The notes under the pieces are model-generated. The model was not told the origin of the DNA. It saw only the letters and a program-made list of their open reading frames with translations, and did no database searches. Source: Planctomycetota bacterium (lineage in GTDB: Bacteria; Planctomycetota; B15-G4). Taken from it: a DNA stretch of 64,000 bases. The stretch lies in assembly GCA_029259715.1 (NCBI GenBank), contig JAJDEP010000005.1, forward strand, positions 597,833 to 661,832, written 5' to 3'. Shown here one piece after another: positions 19,173 through 29,001 of the stretch (position 1 is the first letter of the stretch; each line of letters opens with the position of its first letter). Position numbers and translations under genes: made by a program.

Positions 19173-22100
19173 ATGAGCACACCGGCGTTCGTCCACCTCC
19201 ACGTCCACAGCCATTACTCGCTGCTGGACGGGGCCATCACCGTCGACAACCTCGTCGGCGAGGCGGCGCGCCTGGGCATGTCGAGTCTCGCGCTCACCGA
19301 TCACGGCAACCTGTTCGGCGCCCTCGAGTTCTACATCAAGGCGCGCAAGGCCGGCGTCAATCCGATCATCGGGTGCGAGGCCTACCTCGTGCAGGGCGAC
19401 GCCACCGCCCCGCATCAACCGGGCATCAAGCGGCGTCGCAACCACATCACGTTGCTGGCCCGCAATCGCACCGGTTACGAGAACCTGTGCCGGCTCTCGT
19501 CCCTCTCGTGGACCAAGGGCTTCCACCGCAAACCCTGCCTCGACAAGACCATGCTGGCGGCCCACTCCGAGGGACTCATGGCGCTGTCGGGCTGCATGTC
19601 CGGCGAGGTGGCGCAGCACCTCATCGGCGGGCGCCTCGACGAGGCGTGCGCGAGCGCCGAGGAGTACGCCGAGATCCTCGGGCGCGACAACTTCTACCTC
19701 GAGGTCATGAGCAACGGGATCAAGGCGCAGGAGACGATCATCGACGCCATGCCCGATGTGGCCGCGCGCACAGGGCTCAAGCTGGTGGCGACCAACGACG
19801 TGCACTACCGCTGTCAGGGCGACGCGGTGGCTCAGGACGCGCTGATCTGCATCGGCAGCGGCCAGCGCATGCACGACACCAACCGACGCTTCCAGATCGA
19901 CACCGACGAGCTGTACTTCCGCACCAGCGAGGAGATGGCCGAGCTCTTCGGCGTCGACAGCGAGGCCTACCGCAGCACCGTCGAGATCGGCGAGCGCTGC
20001 GACGTGCAACTCGACCTCGAGACGATGCACCTGCCGCGCTTCGAGATCCCCACCGGCGAGCCCGAAGAGGTCTACCTGCGTCGGCTCTGCGAGAGCGGGT
20101 TGGCCGAGCGCTACGGGGCCGTCGAGGGCCCCGTCCGGGCCCGCTTCGAGAAGGAGTACGAGGTCATCCACTCGATGGGCTTCGTCTCCTACTTCCTCAT
20201 CGTCTGGGACCTGTGCCGCTTCGCTCGGGACAGCGGCATTCCCGTGGGACCGGGGCGCGGCTCGGCGGCCGGTTCCATCGTTGCGTTCAGCCTCGGCATC
20301 ACCCAGCTCGACCCGCTCAAGTACGACCTGCTGTTCGAGCGCTTCCTCAACGCCGACCGCATCTCCATGCCGGACATCGACATCGACTTCTGTCGGGACC
20401 GGCGCGAGGACGTGATCCAGTACGCGCGGGACAAGTACGGCAACGATCAGGTCTGCCAGATCGTGACCTTCGGCACCCTGGCCGCGAAGGCCGCCATCCG
20501 GGATGCGGGCCGCGTCCTCGACATCCCGCTGCCCGAGGTCGACAAGATCGCCAAGCGGCTGCCCGACGGCGCCCAGCGCTTCACCCTCAGCGATGCGCTG
20601 GAGGCCGACGAGGAGTTGGCCGGGCTGCTGGCCGGCAGCGAGCAACTCACCGAGCTGCGCGACGTGTCCATGAGCATCGAGGGCATGTGCCGCAACACGT
20701 CGACCCACGCCGCGGGGGTGGTCATCACCGACCGCCCGCTCATCGACCTGGTGCCGCTGTGCGTCGTGCAGGGCCAGGTCAATACGCAGTATCAGATGAC
20801 CGACCTCGAGCGCATCGGCCTGCTCAAGATGGATTTCCTGGGGTTGAAGAACCTCACCATCCTCGAGCGCGCGCGGATCATGGTGAAGGCCGCCCGCGGC
20901 ATCGACATCGACTACGACACGATCCCCCTCGACGACACCCCCACCTACGAGTTGCTGCAGCGCGCCGACTGCTCGGGCGTCTTCCAGCTCGAGTCGTCCG
21001 GCATGCGTGAGCTCATCGGGCGCCTGGCGCCCACGTGCTTCGAGGACATCATCGCCCTCATCGCGCTCTACCGTCCGGGGCCGCTGCAGTCGGGCATGAC
21101 CGACAGCTTCGTGCAGCGCAAGCACGGCACCGAGCGCATCGAGTACGACCACCCGCTCATGGAAGAGGTGCTGAAGGACACCTACGGCACCATGGTCTAC
21201 CAGGAGCAGGTCATGCTCCTGGCCCAGCAGCTCGGGGGGCTGTCGCTCAACGACGCCGACGGGCTGCGCAAGGCCATGGGCAAGAAGAAGCTCCACATCA
21301 TGGAGTCCTACAAGGCCCAGTTCCTCGAGGGCTGCAGCGAACGGAAGATCCCGACGCCGCGCGCCGAGAAGGTCTGGGACGACATGAGCCGCTTCGCCCA
21401 GTACGGCTTCAACAAGTCGCACTCGGCCGCCTACGGCCTGATCACCTACCGCACTGCGTACATGAAGGCCAACTACCCGGGCGAGTTCCTGGCCGCACTC
21501 ATGTCGTGCGACGCGGGCAACACCGACAAGCTGTGCGAGTACGTCGAGGAGGCGCGGCGCATCGGGCGCGAGGTCCTGGGCCCGGACGTGAACAAGAGCA
21601 GCGACGACTTCGTGCTGGAGGGCGACGCCGTGCGGTTCGGCCTCAGCGCCATCAAGGGGCTGGGCTCCCGCGCGGTCGAGGCCATCCTGGCCGGGCGCCG
21701 GGCGGCGGGCGAGCAATTCGGGAGCCTGGCCGACTTCATCGACAACGTCGATCACCGGGCGCTCAACCGGGCGGCCTTCGACGCCCTCGTGAAGGCCGGC
21801 GGCTTCACTTCCCTCGAGCCCAACCGGGCGGCGTTGCTGGCCTCGTCCGACGGACTGCTGCGGGATGCCGCCCGGCAACAGGGCGACAAGGCCGTCGGGC
21901 AGTCGTCGCTCTTCGGAGGAGGGCAGGCCGTGGAGGTGCGGCTGGGCCCGGCCGACCCCGCCACCGACATCGAATTGGTCGCCATGGAGAAGGAGGCCCT
22001 GGGCCTGTGCCTGAGCACCGACCCCATGGGCCCCTACCGCCACATGCTGCTCCTGGTGGCGACCCACGACGTCGGTGAGCTGAGTGAGCTCAACGACCGC

Positions 22101-22616
22101 GCCGAGGTGCTCGTGGGCGGCATCATCACGGGCATCCGCACCACGGTCACGAGCAAGGGGCGCACGGCCGGCAAGCCCATGGCCATGCTGCGCGTGCAGG
22201 GCGGCGGCGGGACATGCGGCGCCGTCGTCTTCCCGCGCAGCTACGAACGCTACCGCGACCTGATCCAGGAGGACCGGGTGGCGCTGTTCCGGGGCAAGGT
22301 CGACCGCACCCGCGACGAACCCCAGCTGCTGGTCGACGAGATCCTCAGCCTCGACGATCCGGCCGTGGGCGAATCACGCCGCCTGATCCTCGACGTGCGC
22401 GCATCGAGCCAGGACGTGGCCCGGCAGAGGCTCGCGCGCCTGCAACCGCTGCTGGCCGGCTACCCGGGCCCCACCGAGACCTACCTCGCCGTGGAATCCG
22501 AACCCGGCAAGCGCTCCACCTGGCGCCTCGGCCACCAACACCGCGTGGCCGTCTCCGTCGGACTGGTCGACGAGCTCGGCGAACTCCTCGGGCACGAGCA
22601 CATCCACCTGCGCTAG
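19173..22616 (+). CDS. dnaE: DNA polymerase III alpha subunit (replicative polymerase)
   Basis: A 1147-aa C-family polymerase. The N-terminal PHP domain starts HLHVHSHYSLLDG, with metal-type His residues. The polymerase palm carries PDIDIDF (400-406, catalytic Asp401 and Asp403) and KMDFLGLK (Asp554), the third acidic residue. Finger and beta-binding regions follow (GFNKSHSAAYGLI), then an OB-fold domain near residues 970-1050. Length matches DnaE1-type enzymes. ATG 19173 is preceded by GGAGGGG at 8 nt. The only gene on the plus strand between 1 and 56564, so it is transcribed alone. A weak TTGAAG-17-TACCGT promoter ends about 25 nt before the ATG. Confidence 0.97.
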   Translation: MSTPAFVHLHVHSHYSLLDGAITVDNLVGEAARLGMSSLALTDHGNLFGALEFYIKARKAGVNPIIGCEAYLVQGDATAPHQPGIKRRRNHITLLARNRTGYENLCRLSSLSWTKGFHRKPCLDKTMLAAHSEGLMALSGCMSGEVAQHLIGGRLDEACASAEEYAEILGRDNFYLEVMSNGIKAQETIIDAMPDVAARTGLKLVATNDVHYRCQGDAVAQDALICIGSGQRMHDTNRRFQIDTDELYFRTSEEMAELFGVDSEAYRSTVEIGERCDVQLDLETMHLPRFEIPTGEPEEVYLRRLCESGLAERYGAVEGPVRARFEKEYEVIHSMGFVSYFLIVWDLCRFARDSGIPVGPGRGSAAGSIVAFSLGITQLDPLKYDLLFERFLNADRISMPDIDIDFCRDRREDVIQYARDKYGNDQVCQIVTFGTLAAKAAIRDAGRVLDIPLPEVDKIAKRLPDGAQRFTLSDALEADEELAGLLAGSEQLTELRDVSMSIEGMCRNTSTHAAGVVITDRPLIDLVPLCVVQGQVNTQYQMTDLERIGLLKMDFLGLKNLTILERARIMVKAARGIDIDYDTIPLDDTPTYELLQRADCSGVFQLESSGMRELIGRLAPTCFEDIIALIALYRPGPLQSGMTDSFVQRKHGTERIEYDHPLMEEVLKDTYGTMVYQEQVMLLAQQLGGLSLNDADGLRKAMGKKKLHIMESYKAQFLEGCSERKIPTPRAEKVWDDMSRFAQYGFNKSHSAAYGLITYRTAYMKANYPGEFLAALMSCDAGNTDKLCEYVEEARRIGREVLGPDVNKSSDDFVLEGDAVRFGLSAIKGLGSRAVEAILAGRRAAGEQFGSLADFIDNVDHRALNRAAFDALVKAGGFTSLEPNRAALLASSDGLLRDAARQQGDKAVGQSSLFGGGQAVEVRLGPADPATDIELVAMEKEALGLCLSTDPMGPYRHMLLLVATHDVGELSELNDRAEVLVGGIITGIRTTVTSKGRTAGKPMAMLRVQGGGGTCGAVVFPRSYERYRDLIQEDRVALFRGKVDRTRDEPQLLVDEILSLDDPAVGESRRLILDVRASSQDVARQRLARLQPLLAGYPGPTETYLAVESEPGKRSTWRLGHQHRVAVSVGLVDELGELLGHEHIHLR

Positions 22617-22638
22617 AGCGCCGGGCCGCCCCGCGGGA

Positions 22639-23445
22639 CTAGCCGCCGTGGCCGTCCTGAGCGCGGAGTGCTTCGCGATCCGCCGGGTCGGCGGAGGTCG
22701 GCTCGGGCAGGTCGTCACCGAGGACATCCACGAGAAAGATGCCCAGGAAGAAGTCGAGGAACTCGGCCGGCCGCAGGCCGAGCCGCGCACCCGCGGGGCC
22801 GAACATGAAGTCCATCTCGAACAGGTCCCAGGCCCGGGGCATGGCCCGCCCGTCGCGCCGGGCCGCCCACAGGGTCGTGCGGTTGGGCGAGCCGATCACA
22901 TCGAGGCTGTCGGGGCCGCCCTGTTCGCGGCGCAGGTCGGTGTAGTCGACCGCAGCGCGCATGCCGGGCCAGCCCAAGGCGCCCCGGGACTCCCGCGTCA
23001 CCGGCGGGTGGCGCCCCCACGACCGGCGTTCGGGCTCGGCATCACTGCTGTCGAGGCCCTCGCCCTGGGGAGCGTCGCGGAAGGACTGCCAACGATAGAG
23101 CAGCGGCATGCCGCGCTCGCCGAGGCTGCGCCCGGAGGGCGGCTCCGGCAGGACACCCGTGCTCTCGACCCAGAGCACGTGGGGCAGACCGACCTGATAT
23201 TCGCGCCACGAGCCGCGGAACATGCGGTCGTCGTAGCCCCAGCGCGTGGCCCTCACCGGTATGCCGGTCAGGCCGACCTGGAACAACGGCGAGAACTGAG
23301 CGGACATGTGCAGGCCCCAGCCCCAGGCCACGCTCATGGGGAAGGCATCCTGCAGGTCGGCGACACGGCCTCGTCCATACGTACCCACTGCGCTGCAGCC
23401 GGTGGCCAGCAGCAGCAGGGCGACGCAGGCGAGGCGCGCGGTCAC
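22639..23445 (-). CDS. Uncharacterised lipoprotein coupled to rplQ
   Basis: A 268-aa predicted lipoprotein: a short signal (CVALLLLATGC) with lipobox Cys17 after a GTG start at 23445. The mature part has glycine/aromatic-rich stretches (SVAWGWGLHMSAQFSPLFQVG) resembling amphipathic beta strands, and a C-terminal hydrophobic segment LDFFLGIFLVDVLGDDLPE. The function is unknown. It overlaps the rplQ stop as GTGA, so it is the last gene of the ribosomal alpha operon, an unusual place for an envelope protein. It is convergent with dnaE, whose stop is 22 nt away. Confidence 0.8.
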   Translation of the reverse strand: MTARLACVALLLLATGCSAVGTYGRGRVADLQDAFPMSVAWGWGLHMSAQFSPLFQVGLTGIPVRATRWGYDDRMFRGSWREYQVGLPHVLWVESTGVLPEPPSGRSLGERGMPLLYRWQSFRDAPQGEGLDSSDAEPERRSWGRHPPVTRESRGALGWPGMRAAVDYTDLRREQGGPDSLDVIGSPNRTTLWAARRDGRAMPRAWDLFEMDFMFGPAGARLGLRPAEFLDFFLGIFLVDVLGDDLPEPTSADPADREALRAQDGHGG

Positions 23446-23855
23446 GACTCGGCGCTCGGCGACCCTTCTCCGTCGCCGGCTCCGGCACCGCCGGGCACGT
23501 AGTTGACCAGCTCGAGCAGGGCACGAGCACCCTGATCGCCGAGACGACGACCCGCGAGGCGGACGATGCGGCAATAGCCGCCCGGACGCTCGGCAAAGCT
23601 GGGCGCGATCTCGTCGAACAGGCGTTGCACGGCGTCCCGATCCTGCAGGCGGCTCATCGCCAGGCGCATGCGGTGCTGATCCTTCGTCCGCGCCAGGGTG
23701 ATGAGCTTCTCGGCCGTCGGCTTGTACTCCTTCGCCTTGGCCAGGGTCGTCTCGATCCGACCGTGCCGGAACAGGGCCGCGATCAGGTTGCGCGAGAGCG
23801 CGATCCGGTGTGACGACGAACGCCCCAGGCGCCGTCCTCTCATGCGATGTCTCAT
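23442..23855 (-). CDS. rplQ: 50S ribosomal protein L17
   Basis: 137 aa. The N-terminal MRHRMRGRRLGRSSSHR is the L17 hallmark. The core KAKEYKPTAEKLITLAR and ALLELVNYVPG close the domain, and a short acidic Gly/Ser tail is added. L17 lies near the peptide exit tunnel of the 50S subunit. It follows rpoA by 43 nt, as in the alpha operon of most bacteria, and its stop overlaps the start of a lipoprotein gene. Confidence 0.96.
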   Translation of the reverse strand: MRHRMRGRRLGRSSSHRIALSRNLIAALFRHGRIETTLAKAKEYKPTAEKLITLARTKDQHRMRLAMSRLQDRDAVQRLFDEIAPSFAERPGGYCRIVRLAGRRLGDQGARALLELVNYVPGGAGAGDGEGSPSAES

Positions 23856-23898
23856 GTGCTTCGCTCCTCTCCCGCAGCGCCGCGTCCGACCGCGAGGG

Positions 23899-24948
23899 TC
23901 AGGACGTGGCCGACGGGGTCTCGCTGGCCGGGCTTTCGGTCATCACGGGCGTCCCGCTGGCATCCTGTCCGAGGGACAGTCCCAACGTCGCCAGCTTCTT
24001 CTGGATCTCGGTCAGCGACGTCTTGCCGAAGTTGCGCACCTTCAGCAACTCCTGCTCGCTGCGGGAAACCAGCTCCCCCACCGTACGGATGTTCTCGCTG
24101 TCGAGGCAATGACGCGAGCGCACCGAAAGGTCCAGATCCTCGATGGGACGGTCGTACAGCGCCTGCATCTCGCTGTCCGTCTCGCCCACCGGGCCGTCGA
24201 AACCGCCGAGGTTGCCGCTCTCGCCGGCCGGGACGACCTTGTCGAGGTCGTAGTAGTTCACGAAGGCGTTCAGGTGCTTGCGGTAGATGCGGCTGGACTC
24301 GACCAGCGCCTCTTCCGGCTCCACCGTGCCATCCGTCCAGACCTCGATCACGAGCCGGTCGTAGTTGGTGATCTTGCCGACGCGGGTCTCCTCGACGCGG
24401 TAGCGCACGCGCTTGACCGGCGAGTAGTTGCTGTCGATGGCGATGACGCCGAGCACCCGCTCGTCCGCCTCGTGCTCCTCGGCAGTGACGTAACCGCGGC
24501 CACGGCTGACCGTGATGGTCATGGCGACCTCGACGTCCTCCGTCAGCGTGCAGAGCACGTGGTCGGGATTCAGCACGGTCGCGCCGGAGGGCACCTTGAT
24601 GTCGCCGCTCTTGATCTCGCCGGCCTTGCTGCGGCTCACCGTGAGCTCGGCCGTGTCGTTCTGGTCGAGGTCGACGAGCAGCCCCTTGAGCGCCAGGACG
24701 ATGTCGGTCACGTCATCCTGGACGCCCTTGATCGTGCTGAACTCATGCTGCACGCCTTCGATGCGCACCGAGTCGACCGCCGTGCCTTCGATGGAAGACA
24801 GCAGCACACGGCGCAGGCCGTTGCCGATGGTGTGACCAAAGCCCTTCTCGAACGGTTCGATCGTGAAACGACCGAAGTTCTTGTCGAGGGTCTCGCGATC
24901 GGCCGCGACGACCGAAGGCAGCTCAAAATTCCGCCACCGGATTCTCAT
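23899..24948 (-). CDS. rpoA: RNA polymerase alpha subunit
   Basis: 349 aa. The N-terminal dimerisation domain includes PFEKGFGHTIGNGLRRVLLSS, the strongest alpha signature. A flexible linker precedes the C-terminal helix-hairpin-helix domain (LDLSVRSRHCLDSENIRTV) that contacts UP elements and activators. The subunit nucleates core assembly with beta and beta', encoded about 20 kb upstream in the same gene block. ATG start at 24948; the preceding 106 nt to rpsD hold no gene. Confidence 0.97.
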   Translation of the reverse strand: MRIRWRNFELPSVVAADRETLDKNFGRFTIEPFEKGFGHTIGNGLRRVLLSSIEGTAVDSVRIEGVQHEFSTIKGVQDDVTDIVLALKGLLVDLDQNDTAELTVSRSKAGEIKSGDIKVPSGATVLNPDHVLCTLTEDVEVAMTITVSRGRGYVTAEEHEADERVLGVIAIDSNYSPVKRVRYRVEETRVGKITNYDRLVIEVWTDGTVEPEEALVESSRIYRKHLNAFVNYYDLDKVVPAGESGNLGGFDGPVGETDSEMQALYDRPIEDLDLSVRSRHCLDSENIRTVGELVSRSEQELLKVRNFGKTSLTEIQKKLATLGLSLGQDASGTPVMTESPASETPSATS

Positions 24949-25054
24949 GGGATTTTGCTCCTCGCGCCCGAGTGGGCGCCTGATCCGTCCTGTCTCAGTT
25001 CTCTGTCCACGGTGCGGCTTCGGCCGCCGCCGGGATCCGTCTGCTGTCCTTGAA

Positions 25055-25684
25055 CTACTTCGACATCAACTCGATGACGAGTTGCTCGCGCACCTCGAAC
25101 GTCACATCAGCACGAGTCGGCGTGCTGGTGATCTTGCCGCCGAGGGCGGCCGTGTCCCGCTCGATCCAGCCCGGGAGGGGGAAGCTCGAGCGTTCCTCGA
25201 CCCACCCCTTCACGAGCTTGCGGATGCTGTCGCGCTCGGTCACGCCGACCCTGTCACCCGCGCGCACTTGCGCGGACGCGACGTCGCAACGGCGACCGTT
25301 CACGTTCACGTGACCGTGGGCGATGAGCTGGCGCGCACCCTTGCGACTGGGCGCCAAGCCGAGCGTGAACATCACGTTATCCAGCCGCTGCTCGAGCAAC
25401 GCCAGCAGGTTCTCGCCGGTGTTGCCCTTCATGCGGGTGGCCTTCTTGAAGTAGATCGTGAATTGCTTCTCGCCCACGCCGTAGTAGCGCTTCAGCTTCT
25501 GCTTCTCGCGCAGCTGGATGCGGTACTCGGAGTGGCGGGTGCGCGCCCAGGGGTGGGCACCCGGCGGGAAGTTGCGCTTCGTGACCGCGCACTTGCTCGT
25601 CTCGCACCGTGCACCCTTGAGGAAGAGCTTCACGCCTTCCCGGCGGCACAGTACGCAGGCCTTCTGGTTGTTCAGAACTGACAT
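25055..25684 (-). CDS. rpsD: 30S ribosomal protein S4, zinc-binding form
   Basis: 209 aa. The N-terminus has the CxxC...C...C set (Cys10, Cys13, Cys27, Cys32) of zinc-containing S4. The S4 RNA-binding fold follows (LDNVMFTLGLAPSRKGARQL). S4 nucleates 16S rRNA folding and in many bacteria represses the alpha operon by binding its mRNA; I did not identify such a target here. It sits between rpsK and rpoA, the usual order. Confidence 0.96.
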   Translation of the reverse strand: MSVLNNQKACVLCRREGVKLFLKGARCETSKCAVTKRNFPPGAHPWARTRHSEYRIQLREKQKLKRYYGVGEKQFTIYFKKATRMKGNTGENLLALLEQRLDNVMFTLGLAPSRKGARQLIAHGHVNVNGRRCDVASAQVRAGDRVGVTERDSIRKLVKGWVEERSSFPLPGWIERDTAALGGKITSTPTRADVTFEVREQLVIELMSK

Positions 25685-25723
25685 CTGGTCTCTCCGACTC
25701 GTTCGCTCGCCGCCTCGCTCACA

Positions 25724-26098
25724 TCAAACACGACGCCGCTTCCGTGGCCGGCAGCCGTTGTGAGGAACGGGCGTCCGGTCCTCGATGGCCTTGATCTTGA
25801 TGCCTGCCTGGGCGATGGCCCGCACGGCGGACTCGCGACCGGACCCGGGTCCGCGCACGCGCACCTCGACATCCTTGATGCCCATCTTCATGGCCTTCTG
25901 CGCGCAGCGCTCGGCCGCCTTCTGTGCGGCGAAGGGCGTGCTCTTGCGCGAGCCCTTGTAGCCGGCCGTCCCTGCGCTGTCCCATGCCAGGACCTCGCCG
26001 TTGTGGGGATCGGTGAAGGTGATGATGGTGTTGTTGAAGGTCGCCTTCACGTTCACGATTGCGCGCGTGAGGGACCGGCGGATCTTCTTGGTCGCCAT
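25724..26098 (-). CDS. rpsK: 30S ribosomal protein S11
   Basis: 124 aa. Typical segments are [31 protein letters not shown] and the C-terminal [19 protein letters not shown]11 forms part of the 30S platform near the E site. The ATG at 26098 follows rpsM by 39 nt. Confidence 0.97.
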   Translation of the reverse strand: MATKKIRRSLTRAIVNVKATFNNTIITFTDPHNGEVLAWDSAGTAGYKGSRKSTPFAAQKAAERCAQKAMKMGIKDVEVRVRGPGSGRESAVRAIAQAGIKIKAIEDRTPVPHNGCRPRKRRRV

Positions 26099-26137
26099 GT
26101 TTACTACGACTCTCTGGGCTCGTTGCTAAGGGGTCGG

Positions 26138-26518
26138 CTACAGCTGCTTGACGGACTTCTTGCCGGCCACCGTCTTCTTCGGACCCTTGCGGGTCCGAGC
26201 GTTCGTCTGCGTGTTCTGCCCGCGGACGGGCAGGCCGCGGCGGTGGCGCAGGCCGCGGTAGCAGTTGATGTCTTTGAGGCGCTGGATGTTCTGCGCCGTC
26301 TGGCGGCGCAGGGTGCCCTCGACCACGTAGTCGGTATCGAGGTGGCTGGCCAGCTTCTGGACGTCCTCGTCCGTGAGGTCCTTGGCGCGTAGGCTCTCGT
26401 CGAAGCCCAGGTCAGCGCAGACCTTCTGGGACGTGGTCAGGCCCACGCCGTGGATGTAGGTCAGCGCGATGACCACGCGCTTGTTGTTCGGAATGTCGAC
26501 ACCGAGGACTCTCGGCAT
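26138..26518 (-). CDS. rpsM: 30S ribosomal protein S13
   Basis: 126 aa. It begins [20 protein letters not shown] and contains [18 protein letters not shown], and ends in the basic tail [15 protein letters not shown]13 lies in the 30S head and contacts P-site tRNA and the 50S bridge. rpmJ precedes it and rpsK follows, the standard alpha-operon order. Confidence 0.97.
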   Translation of the reverse strand: MPRVLGVDIPNNKRVVIALTYIHGVGLTTSQKVCADLGFDESLRAKDLTDEDVQKLASHLDTDYVVEGTLRRQTAQNIQRLKDINCYRGLRHRRGLPVRGQNTQTNARTRKGPKKTVAGKKSVKQL

Positions 26519-26564
26519 GATGAACTCTCCTCCCCTTCAGGGGGATGCGTGCAGGTGGATTCCG

Positions 26565-26681
26565 TCAGCGCCCTTGGCGCTGCTTATGGCGGGGATTCGT
26601 GCAGATGACACGCACCACGCCGAAACGCCGCACGATGCGGCAGTTCTCGCAGATGCGCTTGACGGATGCTCTGACCTTCAT
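26565..26681 (-). CDS. rpmJ: 50S ribosomal protein L36, zinc-binding form
   Basis: Only 38 aa, read directly from the minus strand: [20 protein letters not shown], then [18 protein letters not shown]. Cys11, Cys14, Cys27 and His32 make the zinc site of the C+ form. It sits 24 nt after infA and 46 nt before rpsM, the usual place. The 3' end overlaps no neighbour. Confidence 0.95.
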   Translation of the reverse strand: MKVRASVKRICENCRIVRRFGVVRVICTNPRHKQRQGR

Positions 26682-26705
26682 CGCTTTGCTCCTGTTTCCG
26701 CCTGT

Positions 26706-26957
26706 CTACTTGCGCCGTGCCGCAGCGGCCGGGTTGCGCGGCGTGCCACGGTAGACGATGCGACCTTTGGTCAGGTCGTAGGCGTTGATCTCAACGGTGA
26801 CCGTGTCGCCCGGCAGGATGCGGATGTAGTGCATGCGCATCTTTCCGGAGACGTGGCACACCAGCTTGTGCTTGTTCTCGAGTTCCACCATGAAGATCGC
26901 GTTGGGCTTGGTCTCGATGACCCGGCCCTGGACGCGAAGGTTGGTGGCGCGGGCCAT
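26706..26957 (-). CDS. infA: Translation initiation factor IF-1
   Basis: An 83-aa single OB-fold protein (S1 domain) that occupies the 30S A site during initiation. Conserved [20 protein letters not shown] and RIVYRGT segments are present, with a short Ala/Arg tail. ATG 26957 lies 2 nt after the adk stop. The map gene often found between adk and infA is absent. Confidence 0.95.
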   Translation of the reverse strand: MARATNLRVQGRVIETKPNAIFMVELENKHKLVCHVSGKMRMHYIRILPGDTVTVEINAYDLTKGRIVYRGTPRNPAAAARRK

Positions 26958-26959
26958 AC

Positions 26960-27634
26960 TCAGTGCCCCCCACCGGTGCTCTGGGCCTGGGCCTGCAGCA
27001 CGTCGCGCAGGTCGGCCGTAACCGCATCGGGGTCGCGGTCGCCGTCGACGCGGCGCAGCAGCCCGCTGGCTTCGTAGTAGGCCTTCAGCGGCACGGTCTG
27101 CTCGTGGTAGACGGCCAGCCGTTGGGCGACGGTCTCCGCGTTGTCGTCCGAGCGCTGGTAGGTCTCGCCGTTGCAACTGTCGCAGCGACCCTCGGTGCGG
27201 CTGGGCATGAATTCGACGTGGTAGTTCGCCCCGCAGTCGCGGCACACGCGGCGCCCCGTGATGCGAGCCACCAGGCGCTCGTCGGGGACGTCGACTTCGA
27301 CGACCACGTCGAGGGGCTTGCCCGCGATCTGCAGGCGTTCGTCGAGGGCTTCGGCCTGCGCCAGGTTGCGGGGGAAGCCGTCGAGCAGGTAGCCCGCGTC
27401 GCCGGAACCCATGCGGTCGAAGAGGATCTCGATCACGACGCCGTCGGGCACGAGGCGCCCGTTGGCCATGGCGGCCGCCGCCTCGATGCCGGCGTCGGTC
27501 TGCGCGGCCACCGCGGCCCGCAGCATGTCGCCGGTGGAGAGGTGCGCCAGGCCCAACTCGCCGCAGAGGCGCTTGGCCTGGGTCCCCTTGCCGGCGCCCG
27601 GAGCGCCGATGAGCACGCAGCGCAGGGAGGTCAT
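26960..27634 (-). CDS. adk: Adenylate kinase with zinc-finger lid
   Basis: A 224-aa enzyme balancing ATP + AMP and 2 ADP. The P-loop GAPGAGKGT (10-18), [10 protein letters not shown] site and DGFPRN are all present. The LID domain contains CRDCGANYH and CDSC, four cysteines of the zinc-binding lid seen in Gram-positive and many thermophilic enzymes. The ATG overlaps the secY stop (ATGA). The position between secY and infA matches the spc/alpha junction. Confidence 0.96.
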   Translation of the reverse strand: MTSLRCVLIGAPGAGKGTQAKRLCGELGLAHLSTGDMLRAAVAAQTDAGIEAAAAMANGRLVPDGVVIEILFDRMGSGDAGYLLDGFPRNLAQAEALDERLQIAGKPLDVVVEVDVPDERLVARITGRRVCRDCGANYHVEFMPSRTEGRCDSCNGETYQRSDDNAETVAQRLAVYHEQTVPLKAYYEASGLLRRVDGDRDPDAVTADLRDVLQAQAQSTGGGH

Positions 27635-29001
27635 GCCGAGCCTCCCGTGGGCGTGCCGGCCGAACCGGAGCGGCTGCGGGCGCCGCGGCCGCCGCTCTTG
27701 CGAGCCCAGCCGCTGCTCTCGCCCAGGCCCTCATAGCGACGCATGAGCAGCATCGCGTTGATCTTGTCGACCAGGTCGAGGATCACGCCGACCACGATCA
27801 GGATCGACGTGCCGCCGAGGAACATGGCCATGGCGGGCGGCATGCTCGGCACGTTGCTGGACAACACCTGCGGCAACACCGCGATGAGCACCAGGAAGGT
27901 CGCGCCGGCCAGGGTCACCTTGAACATGACCGACTCGAGGAATTCGGCCGTCCGCGCGCCCGGGCGCAGGCCCGGCACGAAGCCGCCGTGCTCCTTCAGG
28001 TTGTTGGCGATCTCCTTGGGCTGGAACATCAGCGATGTCCAGAAGAAGGAGAACAGGAACACCAGCGAGGCGTAGAAGGTGATGTACCAGAAGCCGCCCC
28101 AGCGGAAGACCTGCTGGAACCAGGTGGTGCCGAAGATCTTGTCCATGACGGTCGGCACGACGAACAGGAACGACGCGAAGATGATCGGCATCACGCCGGC
28201 CTGGTTCACCTTGAGCGGCAGGTAGTGGCGCTGGCCGCCGTAGACGCGTCGACCGCGGGTCTGCCGGCCTTGCTGGATCGGGATGCGCCTCTGCCCCTTC
28301 GTCACGAAGACGATGCAGAAGACGATCACCACGTACAGGAGCAGCAGCGTGGCCACGGCCTGCACGCCCTCGGAGCCCTCGGAGGTCTGGAACAACTGCA
28401 CCAGCATCGACGGCATGTTCGACACGATGCCGGCCATGATGATCAGCGAGATGCCGTTGCCCACGCCGTACTCGGTGATCTGCTCACCGATCCACATCAC
28501 GACCAACGTCCCCGTCGTGAGGGCCAGCACCACGAACATCTTGTAGGCGAAGCCGCTGTAGAGCACGGGGTCGATGGCGCCCTCCGCCGCGCTGGAGGAC
28601 ATCACGCCGAAGACGATGAACAGGGCCTGCACGATGCAGATGGGCACCGTGGCGTAGCGGGTGTAGCGGTTGATGATGCGCTGCCCCGCCTGACCCTCCT
28701 TGGAGAGGGCTTCGAGCTGAGGCACCACCTTCACCAGCAGCGAGAAGATGATCGACGCGCTGATGTAGGGCATCACGCCCAGGGTGAACAGACTCAGGCT
28801 GCCGAAGGCGCCGCCCGAAAGGGCGTTCATGATGCCGAAGGCGAAACCGAACTCCTGATCCATCTGCGCCAGCCGCGCGTAGTTCACGCCGGGGATGTAG
28901 ATCTGGAAGCCCAGCCGATACGCCGCCAGCAACCCCACGGTGGCGAGGAGCTTCGTGCGGATCTCGGGGACCCGGAAGATGTTCAGGAAACCGAGGTTCA
29001 T
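27631..29001 (-). CDS. secY: Protein translocase channel subunit SecY
   Basis: A 456-aa polytopic membrane protein, ten predicted helices, forming the Sec channel with SecE (gene at 52357-52797) and SecG. Motifs are [19 protein letters not shown]-like [13 protein letters not shown] and the cytoplasmic loop [13 protein letters not shown]. The C-terminus is extended by a Gly/Arg/Ser-rich tail after MLMRRYEGL. The start overlaps the rplO stop (ATGA), and the stop overlaps adk. Confidence 0.97.
   Translation of the reverse strand: MNLGFLNIFRVPEIRTKLLATVGLLAAYRLGFQIYIPGVNYARLAQMDQEFGFAFGIMNALSGGAFGSLSLFTLGVMPYISASIIFSLLVKVVPQLEALSKEGQAGQRIINRYTRYATVPICIVQALFIVFGVMSSSAAEGAIDPVLYSGFAYKMFVVLALTTGTLVVMWIGEQITEYGVGNGISLIIMAGIVSNMPSMLVQLFQTSEGSEGVQAVATLLLLYVVIVFCIVFVTKGQRRIPIQQGRQTRGRRVYGGQRHYLPLKVNQAGVMPIIFASFLFVVPTVMDKIFGTTWFQQVFRWGGFWYITFYASLVFLFSFFWTSLMFQPKEIANNLKEHGGFVPGLRPGARTAEFLESVMFKVTLAGATFLVLIAVLPQVLSSNVPSMPPAMAMFLGGTSILIVVGVILDLVDKINAMLLMRRYEGLGESSGWARKSGGRGARSRSGSAGTPTGGSA

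Noticed and set aside
19143..22067. 974-codon minus-strand frame antisense to dnaE
   Set aside because: No domain is recognisable and it is fully explained by the codon bias of dnaE on the other strand.
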